Part shown: positions 16,785 to 27,629 of the stretch, piece by piece
How the letters are laid out: every line of letters starts with the position of its first letter
How positions within the stretch are numbered: the stretch's first letter is position 1
Assembly: GCA_030625685.1 (NCBI GenBank)
Contig: DAOUQJ010000004.1
Location: 99,596 to 163,595 of the forward strand
Origin: Oscillospiraceae bacterium
GTDB lineage: Bacteria; Bacillota; Clostridia; Oscillospirales; Oscillospiraceae
Direction of reading: 5' to 3'
DNA: 64,000 bases
Position numbers and translations under genes: made by a program
Notes under the pieces: model-generated
Told to the model about the DNA's origin: nothing
Seen by the model: the letters and a program-made list of their open reading frames with translations, nothing else
Databases searched by the model: none

Positions 16785-17470
16785 CACTCTACTTTTTTTG
16801 ATTCTAGTTTTAAGTAGATCATGGAAGGTCTTCCGCCGGTATCATAATTGATGCGACTTTGCGCCTGCCCGTTTTCTAACATATACGTTAAATATCGTCT
16901 CACTGTGACGACTGAGAGTCCTGTTTTGCAAGAGATGCCTTCACAACTTTTTCCCTCTTGTGTGCTGAGTTCTTGTGAAATCTTTTCAAACGTCTTTCGC
17001 TGCATCCCTTTGGTACTTTTCTCTTTCGGTTTTGCATTGGTCAAGAGTTCATCAATTTCTGTTTGACACACTCTTTCTTTTTGATGCAACATCTTTTCTC
17101 TTTGCGCAAATCCATCCAGTGCTTGTTGAAACCGCTCTGCTGTAAAGGGTTTGACTAGATAATCCATTACCCCCATCTTCAGTAGTTCATTGAGTGTTTG
17201 CGTCTCATGCGCCGCTGTGACAACGATGACCTCGGTGTCTATGCCGTAACCGCGCAAGTCTCTGAGTAACTCCACACCACTTTGCAGGGGCATATACACA
17301 TCTAATACAACCAAATCCACTAAATTTGAGAGCAAATATTGCAGTGCTGCTCGCCCTGAATGAAATTCGGCAACCACTTCAAATCGCTCATCTTTTTCAA
17401 TGAAACTGCGATGAAGCATTGCAACCATGTAATCATCTTCCACTATGACCGTTTTATACAATGCCTCCAC
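16784..17470 (-). CDS. CitB/DcuR-family response regulator
   Basis: The receiver domain (about residues 5-125) has the acidic pair E11/D12-D13, phospho-acceptor Asp57 (LVVLDVYMP), T85 and Lys107 (YLVKPF). The C-terminal half (about 160-225) is a helix-turn-helix of the type found in regulators of citrate and malate metabolism (TGLSVVTVRRYLTYMLENG). The gene lies 11 bases downstream of its histidine kinase. No transporter or lyase gene for a di- or tricarboxylate is adjacent, so the regulon is elsewhere. Confidence 0.9.
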   Translation of the reverse strand: MEALYKTVIVEDDYMVAMLHRSFIEKDERFEVVAEFHSGRAALQYLLSNLVDLVVLDVYMPLQSGVELLRDLRGYGIDTEVIVVTAAHETQTLNELLKMGVMDYLVKPFTAERFQQALDGFAQREKMLHQKERVCQTEIDELLTNAKPKEKSTKGMQRKTFEKISQELSTQEGKSCEGISCKTGLSVVTVRRYLTYMLENGQAQSRINYDTGGRPSMIYLKLESKKVE

Positions 17471-17481
17471 CTCTTCCTATC

Positions 17482-19083
17482 TTAATGTTCTTTGGGAAAT
17501 CGCACCCAAAATGTCGTGCCATGCCCAATTTCAGATTCCACCCGTACTGACCCATGATATGCATCTACGATAGAAGAGACAATGGAAAGGCCTGTGCCTC
17601 TTGTAGCGCTTTTGGTGGAAAATCCTTTTTCAAAAATTTTCTCTTTGAGGTCAAAGGCAATGCCTGGCCCTGTATCCTCAACACAAATAAGTAAATCTGT
17701 GTCACTTTCTTTGATGGTGACAATCACCTCTTTTGCCTTTGGCACACTGAGGTTCAGTGCTTCTGCCGCGTTTTCAATGAGGTTACCCAATATGGTCACC
17801 ATAGCATCGGTTGGGAGGACATTTGCCCCATCTTTGAGCACGCTGCCCTCTGCCAATGTCATACGCACACCCAGTTCACTACAACGACTGGTTTTTCCCA
17901 GTAACAGTGCCGCCACAGATGGATCATGAATGGAACGCATAATTGCACCCACTGCCTGACGTTGTACGGCAGTGACATTCATAATGTATGCTTCTGCCTT
18001 CTCTGCTTCTCCCAGATGCAAAAGTCCGCCAATGACATGTAGTTTATTCATGAATTCATGTGTATAGGCGCGCATGGCTTCTACAATGTGTTGCGCCCCT
18101 GTCAAATCATTCGCAAGTTTAGTGACTTCTGTTCGGTTACGTAAAATTGCGACAGCGCCGATGACACTGCGATCTTCCATAATAGGCATATGATGCGCTA
18201 AAATACGCTCATTATGAGAAAACGTATATGGAATGTTATATTCTGATCGTTTCGATGTCAATAGTCGATCAAGAGATGAATTTGGTATGAGCTCATGCAA
18301 ATCTTTTCCCAGTATCTCTGATTTTTTCATGCGCAGCATCTGCTCAATTGCCTTGTTACTAAACATGACTTTTGCATGTTTGTCAATGGCAAGTACACCT
18401 TCTTCTAGCGTCTCTAAAATCTCTTCTCTTTGACGAAATAGGCCCAAGAGAACTTCTGGCTCATAGCCAAGCATCAGTCTTTTGATGCGGTCTGATAATT
18501 TAAATGAGAGTAGCCCACCGAGTATTAGAACAATGATGGCAACGACGCCAAACGAAATCGCATACTGTGTCACAGACTTTGTAACATGTGCCATGTCAAT
18601 GCCGACCATGACAAAACCCAGCAAAGTTCCATCTTCAGAAACAACTGGTGCGTACGCACTTTTCATTACTCCAAAGCCAACAGAACCACCGGTGATAAAC
18701 GCTTCTCTCTGTGCAAAAATATCAACATCTTCTTCTATTTGATAGGTATTTCCAATTTGCTTTTCATCGGAATGGTAATAAATGAGTCCATCCATATTGG
18801 CAACTACAATGCTATCAATGCCTTGAAGTTGTGAGATGCTTTCATCAAACATCGCCCAATAAACGTCGTCCACTTGTCCAAGCTCTAATTGCACTTCCAT
18901 CAGTGGCGTTTGAGAAACCCCTCGTGCTGTGGAAAGCAAGCTGTTTTCAAGCGATTTGTTATTCTGATACAGTGCAATAAAAAGTGTGCCCACAAGCGTA
19001 AGTAAAATGGTTGCAATAATCACTATAATGTTGATCGAAAAGATTTGGCGTCGCAAAGAAGATTCTTCCAATTTCTTTTTCAA
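17482..19083 (-). CDS. CitA/DcuS-type sensor histidine kinase
   Basis: A membrane sensor of 533 residues. TM1 is at about 13-38 and TM2 about 172-193, flanking an extracellular single-Cache/PAS-like domain of the citrate/C4-dicarboxylate class (about 40-170, VWAMFDESISQL- and VVANMDGLIYYHSDEK-like features). A cytoplasmic PAS follows (about 215-320; TLEEGVLAIDKHAKVMFSN). The phospho-acceptor His342 lies in THEFMNKLHVIGGLLHLGE, the hallmark of this kinase class. The ATPase end has NLIENAAEAL, EDTGPGI and RGTGLSIV. It forms an operon with the response regulator. A di- or tricarboxylate ligand is likely by family but not proven. Confidence 0.92.
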   Translation of the reverse strand: MKKKLEESSLRRQIFSINIIVIIATILLTLVGTLFIALYQNNKSLENSLLSTARGVSQTPLMEVQLELGQVDDVYWAMFDESISQLQGIDSIVVANMDGLIYYHSDEKQIGNTYQIEEDVDIFAQREAFITGGSVGFGVMKSAYAPVVSEDGTLLGFVMVGIDMAHVTKSVTQYAISFGVVAIIVLILGGLLSFKLSDRIKRLMLGYEPEVLLGLFRQREEILETLEEGVLAIDKHAKVMFSNKAIEQMLRMKKSEILGKDLHELIPNSSLDRLLTSKRSEYNIPYTFSHNERILAHHMPIMEDRSVIGAVAILRNRTEVTKLANDLTGAQHIVEAMRAYTHEFMNKLHVIGGLLHLGEAEKAEAYIMNVTAVQRQAVGAIMRSIHDPSVAALLLGKTSRCSELGVRMTLAEGSVLKDGANVLPTDAMVTILGNLIENAAEALNLSVPKAKEVIVTIKESDTDLLICVEDTGPGIAFDLKEKIFEKGFSTKSATRGTGLSIVSSIVDAYHGSVRVESEIGHGTTFWVRFPKEH

Positions 19084-19193
19084 ATACCATCGCTCCTTTC
19101 CAAATATAAGGCAATTTTACCTTGATTTTCCCTATTTCTTATTATACGCAGTTATCTCTTTCATTGCAAATATCTTTTTTACTTTCATAAGTC

Positions 19194-19222
19194 TTTTTCA
19201 ATTACGCACAAAGTATTATGAT
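19194..19222 (+). promoter_or_regulatory. Candidate promoter of the atp operon
   Basis: TATGAT at 19217-19222 with a weak T-rich -35 16 to 17 bases upstream, about 35 bases before the atpB start. The -35 match is poor. Confidence 0.35.
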
Positions 19223-19257
19223 AAAACGCAGTTAAAAAAACGAAGGGGGGTTTTATC

Positions 19258-19938
19258 GTGCATGATATGCAAGAAATATTTAACGAAAGCGCAGCGGGTC
19301 TTGACGTATTTGGTCTCTTCACAGTTTCACCATACATCTTGGTCAGTTGGGGCATTATGCTCTTCCTCACCGTCTCATCTATACTGCTGACGAGAAACTT
19401 ACAACGAATACCCAGCAAGGGACAAGCAATGCTTGAAATCTGCATTGGCTCTTTCAATAATTTCTGCAAAGAACATCTTGGTAAACCTTGGCGGTCATTT
19501 GCTCCGTGGCTTGGCACTGTGGCACTATATGTAACATTTTGCAACCTTGTTCCGCTCTTTGGCATTACGCCACCCACCAAGAGCTTTTCAGTGGTTGCCA
19601 CCTTGGCAGCACTGAGTGCCATACTCATTTATTCGGCACAATTTCGCTTTTTGGGTTTCAAAAAAGGTCTCAAGAAATTTGCAACTCCATCGCCACTACT
19701 TCTCCCCATCAATATATTAGAAATTTTCATTCGTCCCTTGTCACTCTGTATGCGTCTATTTGGTAACGTTCTTGCATCCTACATCATCATGGAGATGATA
19801 CATGCTGTTGCGCCAGTGGTTATACCGGCATTTTTGCAACTCTATTTTGATGTTTTTGATGGACTCATTCAATCTGTCGTATTCATCTTCCTCACCACAC
19901 TGTTTTTAAGTGAAAGTATGGAAGAAGCACATTCTTAA
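19258..19938 (+). CDS. atpB: F0F1 ATP synthase subunit a
   Basis: The membrane stator subunit that forms the ion half-channels against the c-ring. It is 226 residues with five or six hydrophobic helices. The essential arginine is Arg166 in LSLCMRLFGNVLA. The start is GTG at 19258, with a run of G (AAGGGGGG) 8 bases upstream. It is the first gene of the operon; no atpI is seen before it. Confidence 0.92.
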   Translation: MHDMQEIFNESAAGLDVFGLFTVSPYILVSWGIMLFLTVSSILLTRNLQRIPSKGQAMLEICIGSFNNFCKEHLGKPWRSFAPWLGTVALYVTFCNLVPLFGITPPTKSFSVVATLAALSAILIYSAQFRFLGFKKGLKKFATPSPLLLPINILEIFIRPLSLCMRLFGNVLASYIIMEMIHAVAPVVIPAFLQLYFDVFDGLIQSVVFIFLTTLFLSESMEEAHS

Positions 19939-19963
19939 ATTTGAACGATTCAATTATTACTAG

Positions 19964-20191
<228 letters not shown>

Positions 20192-20212
20192 CACGCAAAA
20201 GGAGCGATTACC

Positions 20213-20698
20213 ATGCTTTCATTCTCATTGAGCGATATTGTGTTTACAGTCATTAATGTCATCATTTTATATTTCATTTTGCGTAAATTTCTCTTTCATC
20301 CTGTCACAAATATGATTGAAAAAAGGCAAGCAGAAATAGACGACAATTTGAAAGAAGCAGCTGAGACCAAACAAGTCGCTGAGGAAACCCTTTCTGCGTA
20401 TAAAACGCAACTCTCACAAGTCGAAAGCGAAGCTGCAGAGCTTCTCATCAAAGCCAAAGAAAAAGCCAAAATACAATCCAATGCCATTTTAGAAAAAGCG
20501 CATACCGATGCACAAAAACTAACTATTCAAACCGAAGCGCAACTTTCCAGAGAACGTGATGAACTCTATGCCGAGCTTCAAAACGAAGTCATCGACCTTG
20601 CTATGCGCTCTGCCAAAACCATTGTAGAGCCAGAGTCAAAAGATAAAAATGAAGATTTCTTCGCTTCTTTTACAAAGCAAGCAGGTGATTTGACATGA
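20213..20698 (+). CDS. atpF: F0F1 ATP synthase subunit b
   Basis: The peripheral stalk subunit, 161 residues. One N-terminal membrane helix (VFTVINVIILYFILRKF) is followed by a long charged amphipathic helix. It dimerises and links subunit a to the delta/F1 head. It overlaps atpH by 4 bases (ATGA), implying translational coupling. Confidence 0.93.
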   Translation: MLSFSLSDIVFTVINVIILYFILRKFLFHPVTNMIEKRQAEIDDNLKEAAETKQVAEETLSAYKTQLSQVESEAAELLIKAKEKAKIQSNAILEKAHTDAQKLTIQTEAQLSRERDELYAELQNEVIDLAMRSAKTIVEPESKDKNEDFFASFTKQAGDLT

Positions 20699-21219
20699 GT
20701 GAAATCACACGTCGGTATGCAAAAGCCTTACATGAAGTTGGTGTGGGTGACGAGGCGCTACGCACCGCGATTTCCGTCATCACAGAAGATGCAAATTTGC
20801 GCGCAGCGCTAGAGCATCCTACGATTCCCAGCAATCAAAAAATGGAGGTTTTGAAAAAACTTCCTATCATTAACCAAAACCCACACCTGCTACGGTTTTT
20901 TTCTCTGCTTTTTGAGAAAGGGCGTTTTTCCCTGCTTTCTGAAATTATGACTGACTTTCACAATCTCACTTTGCATCAAAACGCCACAAAACCTTGCACA
21001 GTCACTTGTGTCAAAGCACCAAGTGATGCGCAACTCCAGCAACTAAAAACTGTTTTATGTCCCTTACATCATGTAAATGACATTGAATTTACCATCAACC
21101 TAGACCCATCACTCATTGATGGCTTTGTTTTAGAAATTGATGGTGTGGAATATGACCACAGTGTCCGTCATCGCTTGTCGGATTTATCCCGTTATTTAAA
21201 AGAGGTGAAGACCCTATGA
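20695..21219 (+). CDS. atpH: F0F1 ATP synthase subunit delta
   Basis: A 174-residue subunit that ties the b stalk to the top of the alpha3beta3 head. The N-terminal helical domain (EITRRYAKALHEVG) and the C-terminal IDGFVLEIDGVEYDHSVRH are typical. It starts within the atpF stop and overlaps atpA by 4 bases. Confidence 0.92.
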   Translation: MSEITRRYAKALHEVGVGDEALRTAISVITEDANLRAALEHPTIPSNQKMEVLKKLPIINQNPHLLRFFSLLFEKGRFSLLSEIMTDFHNLTLHQNATKPCTVTCVKAPSDAQLQQLKTVLCPLHHVNDIEFTINLDPSLIDGFVLEIDGVEYDHSVRHRLSDLSRYLKEVKTL

Positions 21220-22733
21220 ATACCAAAGCAGAAGAAATTGTCAGCCTTTTGCGTGAAAGTATCGAAGGTTATGACAACAAAATGGAACGTCGTGAAACTG
21301 GCATCGTCTTAGAAGTGGGCGATGGCATTGCTACACTATATGGTCTAGATAATGCAGTGTATGGCGAGCTCATCGAATTTGACTGCGGTGTGCAAGGCAT
21401 GGTCATGGACCTCAAGCGAGACACCGTTGGCTGTATTTTATTCGGTGCAGAAACAGAGGTCCACGAAGGCACCAAAGCATATACAACTGGCAGACCTGCT
21501 GATATTCACGTTGGTGACGAAATGCTCGGACGTGTCCTTGACCCTTTAGGCAACCCCATTGACGGTGGTGCGCCAATTGCGCCACAAGCAACACGCCCAC
21601 TTGAATTTGAAGCGCTTGGCGTAGTCACAAGAAAATCTGTTGATGTCCCTATGCAAACTGGCATTTTGGCAATTGACGCACTGGTGCCCATTGGCCGTGG
21701 TCAGCGCGAGCTCATCATCGGTGACCGCCAAACAGGGAAAACAAGTATTGCCGTAGATACCATCTTGAACCAAAAAGGAAAAGACATGATTTGTATCTAT
21801 GTGTCCATTGGCCAAAAGGCATCTACCGTTGCCGGCGTTCGTAATCTACTGGAACAACATGGCGCAATGGACTACTCCATCATTGTGTCTGCTACAGCGG
21901 GCGACCCTGCCCCATTGCAATACATTACACCTTACTGCGCAACCGCGATTGCAGAACATTATATGTTCCAAGGCAAAGATGTGCTCATCATTTATGATGA
22001 TTTATCCAAACACGCTGTGGCTTATCGTGCTCTGTCACTCCTACTCAAACGCTCCCCTGGACGGGAAGCCTATCCAGGAGATATTTTCGCTTTGCACTCT
22101 CGCTTATTAGAACGTGCATGCCGACTCAGCGAAGAGTATGGTGGTGGATCGATCACAGCGCTTCCTATCATTGAAACCCTTGCAGGCGATATTTCTGCCT
22201 ATATCCCAACCAACGTCATTTCCATCACTGACGGACAAATCTATTTGGATGCCGACCTTTTCCACTCTGGTCAGCGCCCAGCCATTGATGTGGGTCTATC
22301 CGTTTCTCGTGTTGGCGGGGCAGCACAAACCCGCGCCATCAAGAAAACAACAGGTACGCTGAGAATTGACCTTGCTCGCTTTCGTGAGCTTGAAATCTTT
22401 ACGCAGTTCTCCTCCGACTTAGACACCTTGACCCATCAAACGTTGGAGCACGGCAAGCGCCTTCTCAACATTCTCAAACAACCTCGAAATCACCCTATGA
22501 GTGTTGCCAAACAAGCAACCATTCTTTATATTTCAACCAATGGCTTACTACATGATTTGCCAGAAGAAGCTGTCACCAAATTTGCCCACGACTTCATTGA
22601 TTTCTTGGAAAATGATCACAGCGACATCTTAACTGGCATTACACAAAGTGGAGAACTATCTGCACAAGCGATTGATTCCATACGCAATGCGCTTGACGAA
22701 TTCAAAAAGCAGGTGAACATATGCCAAGCATAA
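21216..22733 (+). CDS. atpA: F0F1 ATP synthase subunit alpha
   Basis: The non-catalytic nucleotide-binding subunit, 505 residues, full length. The Walker A motif is GDRQTGKT (about 169-176), followed by the conserved VYVSIGQKASTVA and the signature region near PAIDVGLSVSRVGGAAQ. It overlaps atpH (4 bases) and atpG (13 bases). Confidence 0.96.
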   Translation: MNTKAEEIVSLLRESIEGYDNKMERRETGIVLEVGDGIATLYGLDNAVYGELIEFDCGVQGMVMDLKRDTVGCILFGAETEVHEGTKAYTTGRPADIHVGDEMLGRVLDPLGNPIDGGAPIAPQATRPLEFEALGVVTRKSVDVPMQTGILAIDALVPIGRGQRELIIGDRQTGKTSIAVDTILNQKGKDMICIYVSIGQKASTVAGVRNLLEQHGAMDYSIIVSATAGDPAPLQYITPYCATAIAEHYMFQGKDVLIIYDDLSKHAVAYRALSLLLKRSPGREAYPGDIFALHSRLLERACRLSEEYGGGSITALPIIETLAGDISAYIPTNVISITDGQIYLDADLFHSGQRPAIDVGLSVSRVGGAAQTRAIKKTTGTLRIDLARFRELEIFTQFSSDLDTLTHQTLEHGKRLLNILKQPRNHPMSVAKQATILYISTNGLLHDLPEEAVTKFAHDFIDFLENDHSDILTGITQSGELSAQAIDSIRNALDEFKKQVNICQA

Positions 22734-23599
22734 AAGAGATTAAAAAGCATATTAAAGGCGTAGAATCCACGCTAAAGATCACAAATGCTATGTATCTCAT
22801 CTCCTCAGCTAGTCTGCGCAAAGCAAAGGCTAACCACGACAAGGTGGAACCGTTTTTTGAAAAACTGCGCTATTCCTTTGCAGATATTTTTCACCACTCT
22901 CTAAGTCTAGAACATCCCTATTTAGATCAGAGACCAAACATCAAAGAAGAAGACAGAAAAATTGGCTATATTGTGGTCACAGGCGACAAAGGCCTTGCAG
23001 GAGCGTATAACCATAACATCTTAAAAAGTGCCAATGAGTCGATTCTTCAGACGAAAAACCCTGTCGTATTTGTCATTGGACAAATGGGACGCAGCTATTT
23101 TACACAAAAAAAAGTACGCGTTGAAGAAGACTTTTTTCACTCCACGCAAGAACCCACCATTCGCATGGCAGTTCGCATGCGAAAAGCCATTTTAGAAGCC
23201 TTTGAAGAAGGCAAAATTGATGAAGTTTGGATTTGGTATACCGATATGGTGACACCACTGCAACTAGAACCAAAACTTCAAAAACTCCTCCCAATGGACA
23301 AAAACCTATTTCCCTATGAAACGGAAAAAGAGACGTATAAACGCACCGTGGAGTACATTCCCTCTCCTGATGTCGTGTTTGATCATCTTGTCCCTGAATA
23401 TTTGACTGGCATGCTCTATGGCTGTTTGGTTGAATCGTATTGTAGTGAACAAAGTGCAAGGATGACTGCCATGGATGCCTCCACCAAGAATGCAAAAGAC
23501 ATGCTCAAACAACTCAATTTGAGCTACAACCGCGCAAGACAAGGTGCCATTACACAAGAAATCACCGAAATCGCTGGGGATGGCTTAACCAGAGATTAA
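22721..23599 (+). CDS. atpG: F0F1 ATP synthase subunit gamma
   Basis: The rotor shaft, 292 residues. The N-terminal IKEIKKHIKGVESTLKITNAM and the C-terminal SARMTAMDASTKNA helices that form the coiled coil inside F1 are both present, as is VVTGDKGLAGAYN. It begins inside the atpA 3' end. Confidence 0.95.
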   Translation: MPSIKEIKKHIKGVESTLKITNAMYLISSASLRKAKANHDKVEPFFEKLRYSFADIFHHSLSLEHPYLDQRPNIKEEDRKIGYIVVTGDKGLAGAYNHNILKSANESILQTKNPVVFVIGQMGRSYFTQKKVRVEEDFFHSTQEPTIRMAVRMRKAILEAFEEGKIDEVWIWYTDMVTPLQLEPKLQKLLPMDKNLFPYETEKETYKRTVEYIPSPDVVFDHLVPEYLTGMLYGCLVESYCSEQSARMTAMDASTKNAKDMLKQLNLSYNRARQGAITQEITEIAGDGLTRD

Positions 23600-23621
23600 T
23601 AACCCAAGCAACGCTTTATGA

Positions 23622-25441
<1,820 letters not shown>

Positions 25442-25549
25442 GACCTGTTTGACACATAAAGTGCCATAAAAAATTCAGTTATAATTATTCTCACTGTGGG
25501 CATACTACATTCGCCCACCTCATAGAACACATATGCAAATGCGTGTATC

Positions 25550-25586
25550 AACGTGCGACTGCTCTTGGGCTGTCGCACGTTTTTTA
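25550..25586 (+). terminator. Terminator of the atp operon
   Basis: A 10-base perfect stem (AACGTGCGAC / GTCGCACGTT) followed by a T run. A second small hairpin (GTGGGC / GCCCAC) sits upstream at about 25496-25518. Confidence 0.85.
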
Positions 25587-25620
25587 TTTCATGTGACACT
25601 TATGTTTCGCATTGTTTTAT

Positions 25621-25694
25621 TTTACATGAATTTTTGATACTTTACATGCATTTTACAATCACACTATTTCTATTTTACATCATCCTGTTATGAT
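25621..25694 (+). promoter_or_regulatory. Pho-box direct repeats and -10 of pstS
   Basis: Four TTTACA cores on the plus strand at 25621, 25641, 25652 and 25674, spaced by about 11 or 20 to 22 bases, so they lie on one face of the helix. They precede TATGAT at 25689-25694 with no -35 consensus. This resembles PhoP/PhoB binding arrays of phosphate-starvation genes. Binding by the phoP product encoded at 30121 is inferred. Confidence 0.7.
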
Positions 25695-25737
25695 AACCTC
25701 ATAAAAAATGATCATACAATTTTGAAGGAGAATGATT

Positions 25738-26580
25738 ATGAAAAAAATCGTAACTTTATTCATGGCAGTCGTCTTAGGTTTTGGACTTGTGGCTTGTGGA
25801 ACAACTCCAGCCGAGCCAACCCAACCAGAAGAAGAAAGCGCAACCCTCTCTGGCGAAGTCAGCCTATCTGGATCTACTTCCGTTGAAAAAATCGGCATCG
25901 CACTCGGAGATGAATTTATGGCACTCAATCCAGATGTTGACTTTACCTATCAAGCAATCGGCTCTTCTGCCGGTGTGAAAAACGCCAATGAAGGTGTCAC
26001 CATGATTGGTACTGCTTCTCGTAACATCAAAGATTCTGAAAAAGAACTTGGCATGACGGAACAAGTCCTTTGCTATGACGGCATTGCAGTCATTGTGAAC
26101 AATGCAGTAGACGTCGATGAACTCACTTTGGAAGACGTTCAAAAAATCTACAAAGGCGAAATCACAAATTGGTCAGAAGTCGGTGGCAGTGATGTTGACA
26201 TCGTGGTTGTTTCAAGAGAACAAGGTTCTGGTACAAGAGGCGCTTTTGAAGAAATCGTAGGATTTGAAGATGAACTCACAGTTAACGCACTTCTAGCTGA
26301 CGGCAACGGAAACGTACACGCAACGGTTAAATCAAACGCACAAGCAATTGGTTATATCTCATTCACTACTATCAACGATGAAATCAAACCTCTCAAAATT
26401 GAAGGTTCTGAGCCAACTGTTGAGAACGTGTTAGATGGAAGCTTCAAAGTATCTCGTCCATTTAACATCATCTATCATGACGCAAACCTATCTGACGCTG
26501 CCAAAAAATTCCTACAATGGGTACAAACAGATGAAGCGAAAGACATCATTGAAGACAAAGGCGGAATCGCCATCCGATAA
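25738..26580 (+). CDS. pstS: Phosphate ABC transporter substrate-binding lipoprotein PstS
   Basis: The phosphate-binding lipoprotein of the high-affinity importer, 280 residues. The lipoprotein signal ends in LVAC (Cys20). The phosphate-binding signatures LSGSTSVEKI (N-lobe), GSSAGVKNANEG and SREQGSGTRGAFEE are clear. I start at ATG 25738, which is 8 bases after GAAGGAG; an ATG two codons upstream is too close to it. The gene sits behind Pho-box repeats and is followed by a terminator before pstC. Confidence 0.95.
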   Translation: MKKIVTLFMAVVLGFGLVACGTTPAEPTQPEEESATLSGEVSLSGSTSVEKIGIALGDEFMALNPDVDFTYQAIGSSAGVKNANEGVTMIGTASRNIKDSEKELGMTEQVLCYDGIAVIVNNAVDVDELTLEDVQKIYKGEITNWSEVGGSDVDIVVVSREQGSGTRGAFEEIVGFEDELTVNALLADGNGNVHATVKSNAQAIGYISFTTINDEIKPLKIEGSEPTVENVLDGSFKVSRPFNIIYHDANLSDAAKKFLQWVQTDEAKDIIEDKGGIAIR

Positions 26581-26624
26581 ATCGAACACACTTCATTTAC
26601 TTCCTCCAAAAGTAAGAGTGTGCG

Positions 26625-26652
26625 AAACGCCCAGCTTCGGCTGGGTGTTTTG
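26625..26652 (+). terminator. Intercistronic terminator between pstS and pstC
   Basis: ACGCCCAGC-TTCG-GCTGGGTGT stem-loop with a short T run. It probably lets pstS be expressed above the permease genes. Confidence 0.8.
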
Positions 26653-26655
26653 TAT

Positions 26656-26709
26656 TTTACACGGATTTAACATATGTAAAATATGCTCATAACAAGCACT
26701 CGTTATGAT
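26656..26709 (+). promoter_or_regulatory. Second Pho-box-like promoter before pstC
   Basis: TTTACA at 26656 and TTAACA at 26667 are 11 bases apart, and TATGAT lies at 26704-26709 in the same TTATGATAAC context as the pstS -10. An additional inverted copy (ATGTAAAAT) overlaps at about 26674-26682. The match is weaker than at pstS. Confidence 0.5.
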
Positions 26710-26750
26710 AACAATAGTAAAAAGAACTGCTAGGAAAGAAAGAGGGAATT

Positions 26751-27629
26751 ATGAAGAAACATGAAAAATTTATGCAGATATTGTTTTTCATTTCGTCTGC
26801 ACTGAGTGTGTGCTTCATTTTGCTGATTGTGGGCTTTATTCTCACAAAGGGGCTTCGTCCGTTTGTCGAAGGTGACTATGCCTTTTGGGATTTTATCTCA
26901 GGCACCAGATGGAACCCCAGTGACAACCCATCAGCTGAAATGTATGGCGTACTTTACATGATTGTCGGTTCAGTACTCGGTACGACCTTGGCAGTGCTCA
27001 TTGGACTTCCCATCAGCGTATTCACTTCCGCCTATCTTGCGGAGCACGCTTCGGAAAAAATGAGAAAACTCATCAAAAACGGTGTCCTCCTGCTTGCCTC
27101 TATCCCCTCTGTCATTTACGGGATTTTTGGTTTGGGATTCATCGTTCCCATCATTGCCAAATTCTCGCCACAGTCACAAGGGCAGTCTTTGCTTGCGGTG
27201 ACAGTGGTGCTCACCATGATGATTCTTCCCACCATGATTGCCATATCAGAAAACGCCATCTCTTCTGTTCCCAAGTCCTATCGTGAAGGCTCTCTTGCAC
27301 TGGGCGTCAGCAAAACACACACCACGTTCCATGTGGTTGTGCCAGCAGCAAAGCGTGGGATTCTCGTTGGTGTTGTTTTGGGAGTGGGCCGTGCCATTGG
27401 CGAAGCCATGGCGGTGGTACTCGTTGCAGGAAACGTATCAGGCGGACTTCCCACAAGCCTCTTTGACAAAGTAAGACCACTGACCACAAACGTCGTCTTA
27501 GAGATGTCTTATGCAACAGGACTGCACCAAGACATGCTCTTTGCCACAGGTTCTGTCCTAGTGGTTTTCATTGTGGTCATCAATGTCATCTTATCCAGAG
27601 TCATTCACAAAATGGGGGCGGTAGAATGA
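26751..27629 (+). CDS. pstC: Phosphate ABC transporter permease PstC
   Basis: A membrane permease subunit of 292 residues with about six helices. The EAA-type cytoplasmic loop that contacts PstB ([15 protein letters not shown]) and GVGRAIGEAMAVV are conserved. It overlaps pstA by 4 bases. Confidence 0.95.
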   Translation: MKKHEKFMQILFFISSALSVCFILLIVGFILTKGLRPFVEGDYAFWDFISGTRWNPSDNPSAEMYGVLYMIVGSVLGTTLAVLIGLPISVFTSAYLAEHASEKMRKLIKNGVLLLASIPSVIYGIFGLGFIVPIIAKFSPQSQGQSLLAVTVVLTMMILPTMIAISENAISSVPKSYREGSLALGVSKTHTTFHVVVPAAKRGILVGVVLGVGRAIGEAMAVVLVAGNVSGGLPTSLFDKVRPLTTNVVLEMSYATGLHQDMLFATGSVLVVFIVVINVILSRVIHKMGAVE

